Positions 6,767 through 7,528 of a stretch of DNA of 7,528 nucleotides are shown in pieces. The position numbers were made by a program, and so were the translations under genes. Numbering within the stretch: the first letter of the stretch is position 1; each line of letters begins with the position of its first letter. The notes under the pieces were generated by a model. The model saw nothing but the letters and a program-made list of their open reading frames with translations. It did not search any database and was not told the origin of the DNA. Origin of the DNA: an uncultured Bacilli bacterium (GTDB taxonomy: Bacteria > Bacillota_I > Bacilli_A > RF39 > UBA660); NCBI GenBank assembly GCA_944372725.1, contig CALWAA010000051.1, positions 1 through 7,528 of the forward strand, given 5' to 3'.

Positions 6767-7048
6767 TTAAATCTCTCCTTTGTTAATATCTCTTCGATAA
6801 TTTTTTAATTCATTTTTCACATAACTATCTAGTTCTCGCTCTTCTATATTAAAAATATCATTCACCATATCTCCTAAATCTAGGCTTCTAGAACTAGTCC
6901 ATTTATAATTTTTTAAATAATTCCAAATATCTTCTTCATGAATATAATTCATACCTTTTTTATGAATTTCTCTTGCTTTACTTTTTAAAGCTGGTAAGAT
7001 TCGCTCATATAGTTCAGCTAGATTTTTAAATTTAATTTCACTATTCAT
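6767..7048 (-). CDS. comN: ComN-family post-transcriptional regulator
   Basis: This small protein resembles Bacillus ComN (YrzD), for which post-initiation control of the comE competence operon has been reported. The conserved pattern is visible: a leading helix LYERILPALKSKAREIHKKGM, then EEDIWNYLKNYKW, then LGDMVNDIFNI and a charged tail. This corresponds to the family layout in which an E-D-L-W-x-Y-L-K-x-K-W block precedes L-V-N-D-I-L. The length (93 residues) is typical. I chose the ATG at 7048 rather than the GTG at 7057 because GTGAG lies 8 bases before the ATG. The start overlaps the end of the upstream antirepressor-like gene by 8 bases, and its TAA abuts the rel GTG. Its own last codons contain the rel Shine-Dalgarno. 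Proximity of comN to rel matches the Bacillus neighbourhood. Which mRNA it targets here is unknown. Confidence 0.85.
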   Translation of the reverse strand: MNSEIKFKNLAELYERILPALKSKAREIHKKGMNYIHEEDIWNYLKNYKWTSSRSLDLGDMVNDIFNIEERELDSYVKNELKNYRRDINKGEI

Positions 7049-7528
7049 TTTTATCACTCACTTTATTTTCTAATAAATTCTCATCAAGATAACGATAATT
7101 AAGGGCATTGGTATTTGATATAACACTTCGACCTAATTCTTGCTCTAAATTTTCTTTAGCACCTCTTGCAATATTGCCTCCTCGTCTAGCAATCTCCTTG
7201 TTTTCTGCTAAACCATAAGGCTTATGTTCTTTTACAAGTTCTCTAGTAGCAATTTCCCCTAAATCAGTTAAAGCTACTTCAATATCGGTCATATTATCTC
7301 GAAGAGACTCTTTTCTAATTCCTTTGAAAGCTTTATATTTTGACGCACTCATTCCTGACCAACTTTTATAAATTTCATTTGTTAATATTCCATATTCTAA
7401 AGGTGTATTAATTCCATTTTCTTTCCAAGCATCGGTTAATTTAAAGCGGTCAACAATACCAGTAAGTCGCATTTTAATCCAGTTATTATCGTATCCTTTA
7501 TTCTTATAATACAAGATAGCTCTACTAA
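7041..7528 (-). CDS. DinD/Bro-type antirepressor-like protein, C-terminal part (5' end outside window)
   Basis: The frame stays open to the window edge (the codons before the TTG at 7514 read S-R-A-I), so this is the C-terminal 162 residues of a longer protein and that TTG is not the real start. The segment resembles the C-terminal part of E. coli DinD and Bro-N phage antirepressors: YYKNKGYDNNWIKMRLTGI, LTDAWKENGI, YGILTNEIYKSWSGMSASKY, FKGIRKESLRDNMTDIE, ARRGGNIARGAKENLEQELG and a V-I-S ending. DinD is an SOS-induced protein reported to modulate RecA; Bro proteins bind DNA through an N-terminal domain that would lie beyond the window. The stop overlaps comN by 8 bases, implying co-transcription with comN and rel. 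A domesticated phage-type gene is one explanation. Family resemblance is from memory. Confidence 0.8.
   Translation of the reverse strand, partial: SRAILYYKNKGYDNNWIKMRLTGIVDRFKLTDAWKENGINTPLEYGILTNEIYKSWSGMSASKYKAFKGIRKESLRDNMTDIEVALTDLGEIATRELVKEHKPYGLAENKEIARRGGNIARGAKENLEQELGRSVISNTNALNYRYLDENLLENKVSDKNE

Noticed and set aside
1..7528. Mollicutes-type code with TGA as tryptophan
   Set aside because: Tryptophans in the conserved genes are TGG and no frame needs TGA read-through. None of the eight stop codons is TGA, but with so few genes in AT-rich DNA that is not informative.

Overview
The window is a compact, AT-rich stretch of a bacterial chromosome with every gene on the minus strand. 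It looks like a low-GC Bacillota (Firmicutes) genome of the Bacilli type. The reasons are a T-box leader in front of synthetase genes, a ComN-family regulator, and the gene order comN - rel - dtd - (...) - hisS - aspS, which I recall from Bacillus. All tryptophans I checked use TGG and no reading frame depends on TGA, so the standard bacterial code fits. A small-genome, uncultured gut-type Bacilli lineage is a guess.

Read in the direction of transcription (high to low coordinates), the first block is a partial DinD/Bro-type antirepressor-like gene entering from the window edge. It overlaps a ComN-family gene, which abuts rel ((p)ppGpp synthetase), which overlaps dtd (D-aminoacyl-tRNA deacylase) by one base. 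An uncharacterised 198-codon gene follows one base later. These joints indicate one translationally coupled operon. A second unit begins at a strong extended -10 promoter (about 3537-3565) with a palindrome at its start site, and encodes a 216-codon orphan protein that may be a distant relative of the 198-codon one. The third unit has its own promoter (2806-2834) and a T-box leader with terminator. It encodes a 274-codon HisRS-like protein and full-length AspRS (aspS), which ends at the left edge.

Three points stand out. The protein in the hisS position keeps the HisRS anticodon-binding domain, but its catalytic domain has lost the segments that carry the ATP- and histidine-binding motifs; it appears to be a conserved pseudo-synthetase. 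The T-box ahead of it appears to read tRNA-Asp (specifier GAC and T-box UGGC, which suits discriminator G73) rather than tRNA-His. Finally, Rel keeps its synthetase signature but has a broken (p)ppGpp hydrolase motif (HExxNN for HDxxED), suggesting a synthesis-only enzyme. Together they link translation quality (AspRS, Dtd), amino-acid sensing (T-box) and starvation signalling (Rel) in one locus, with several altered parts.
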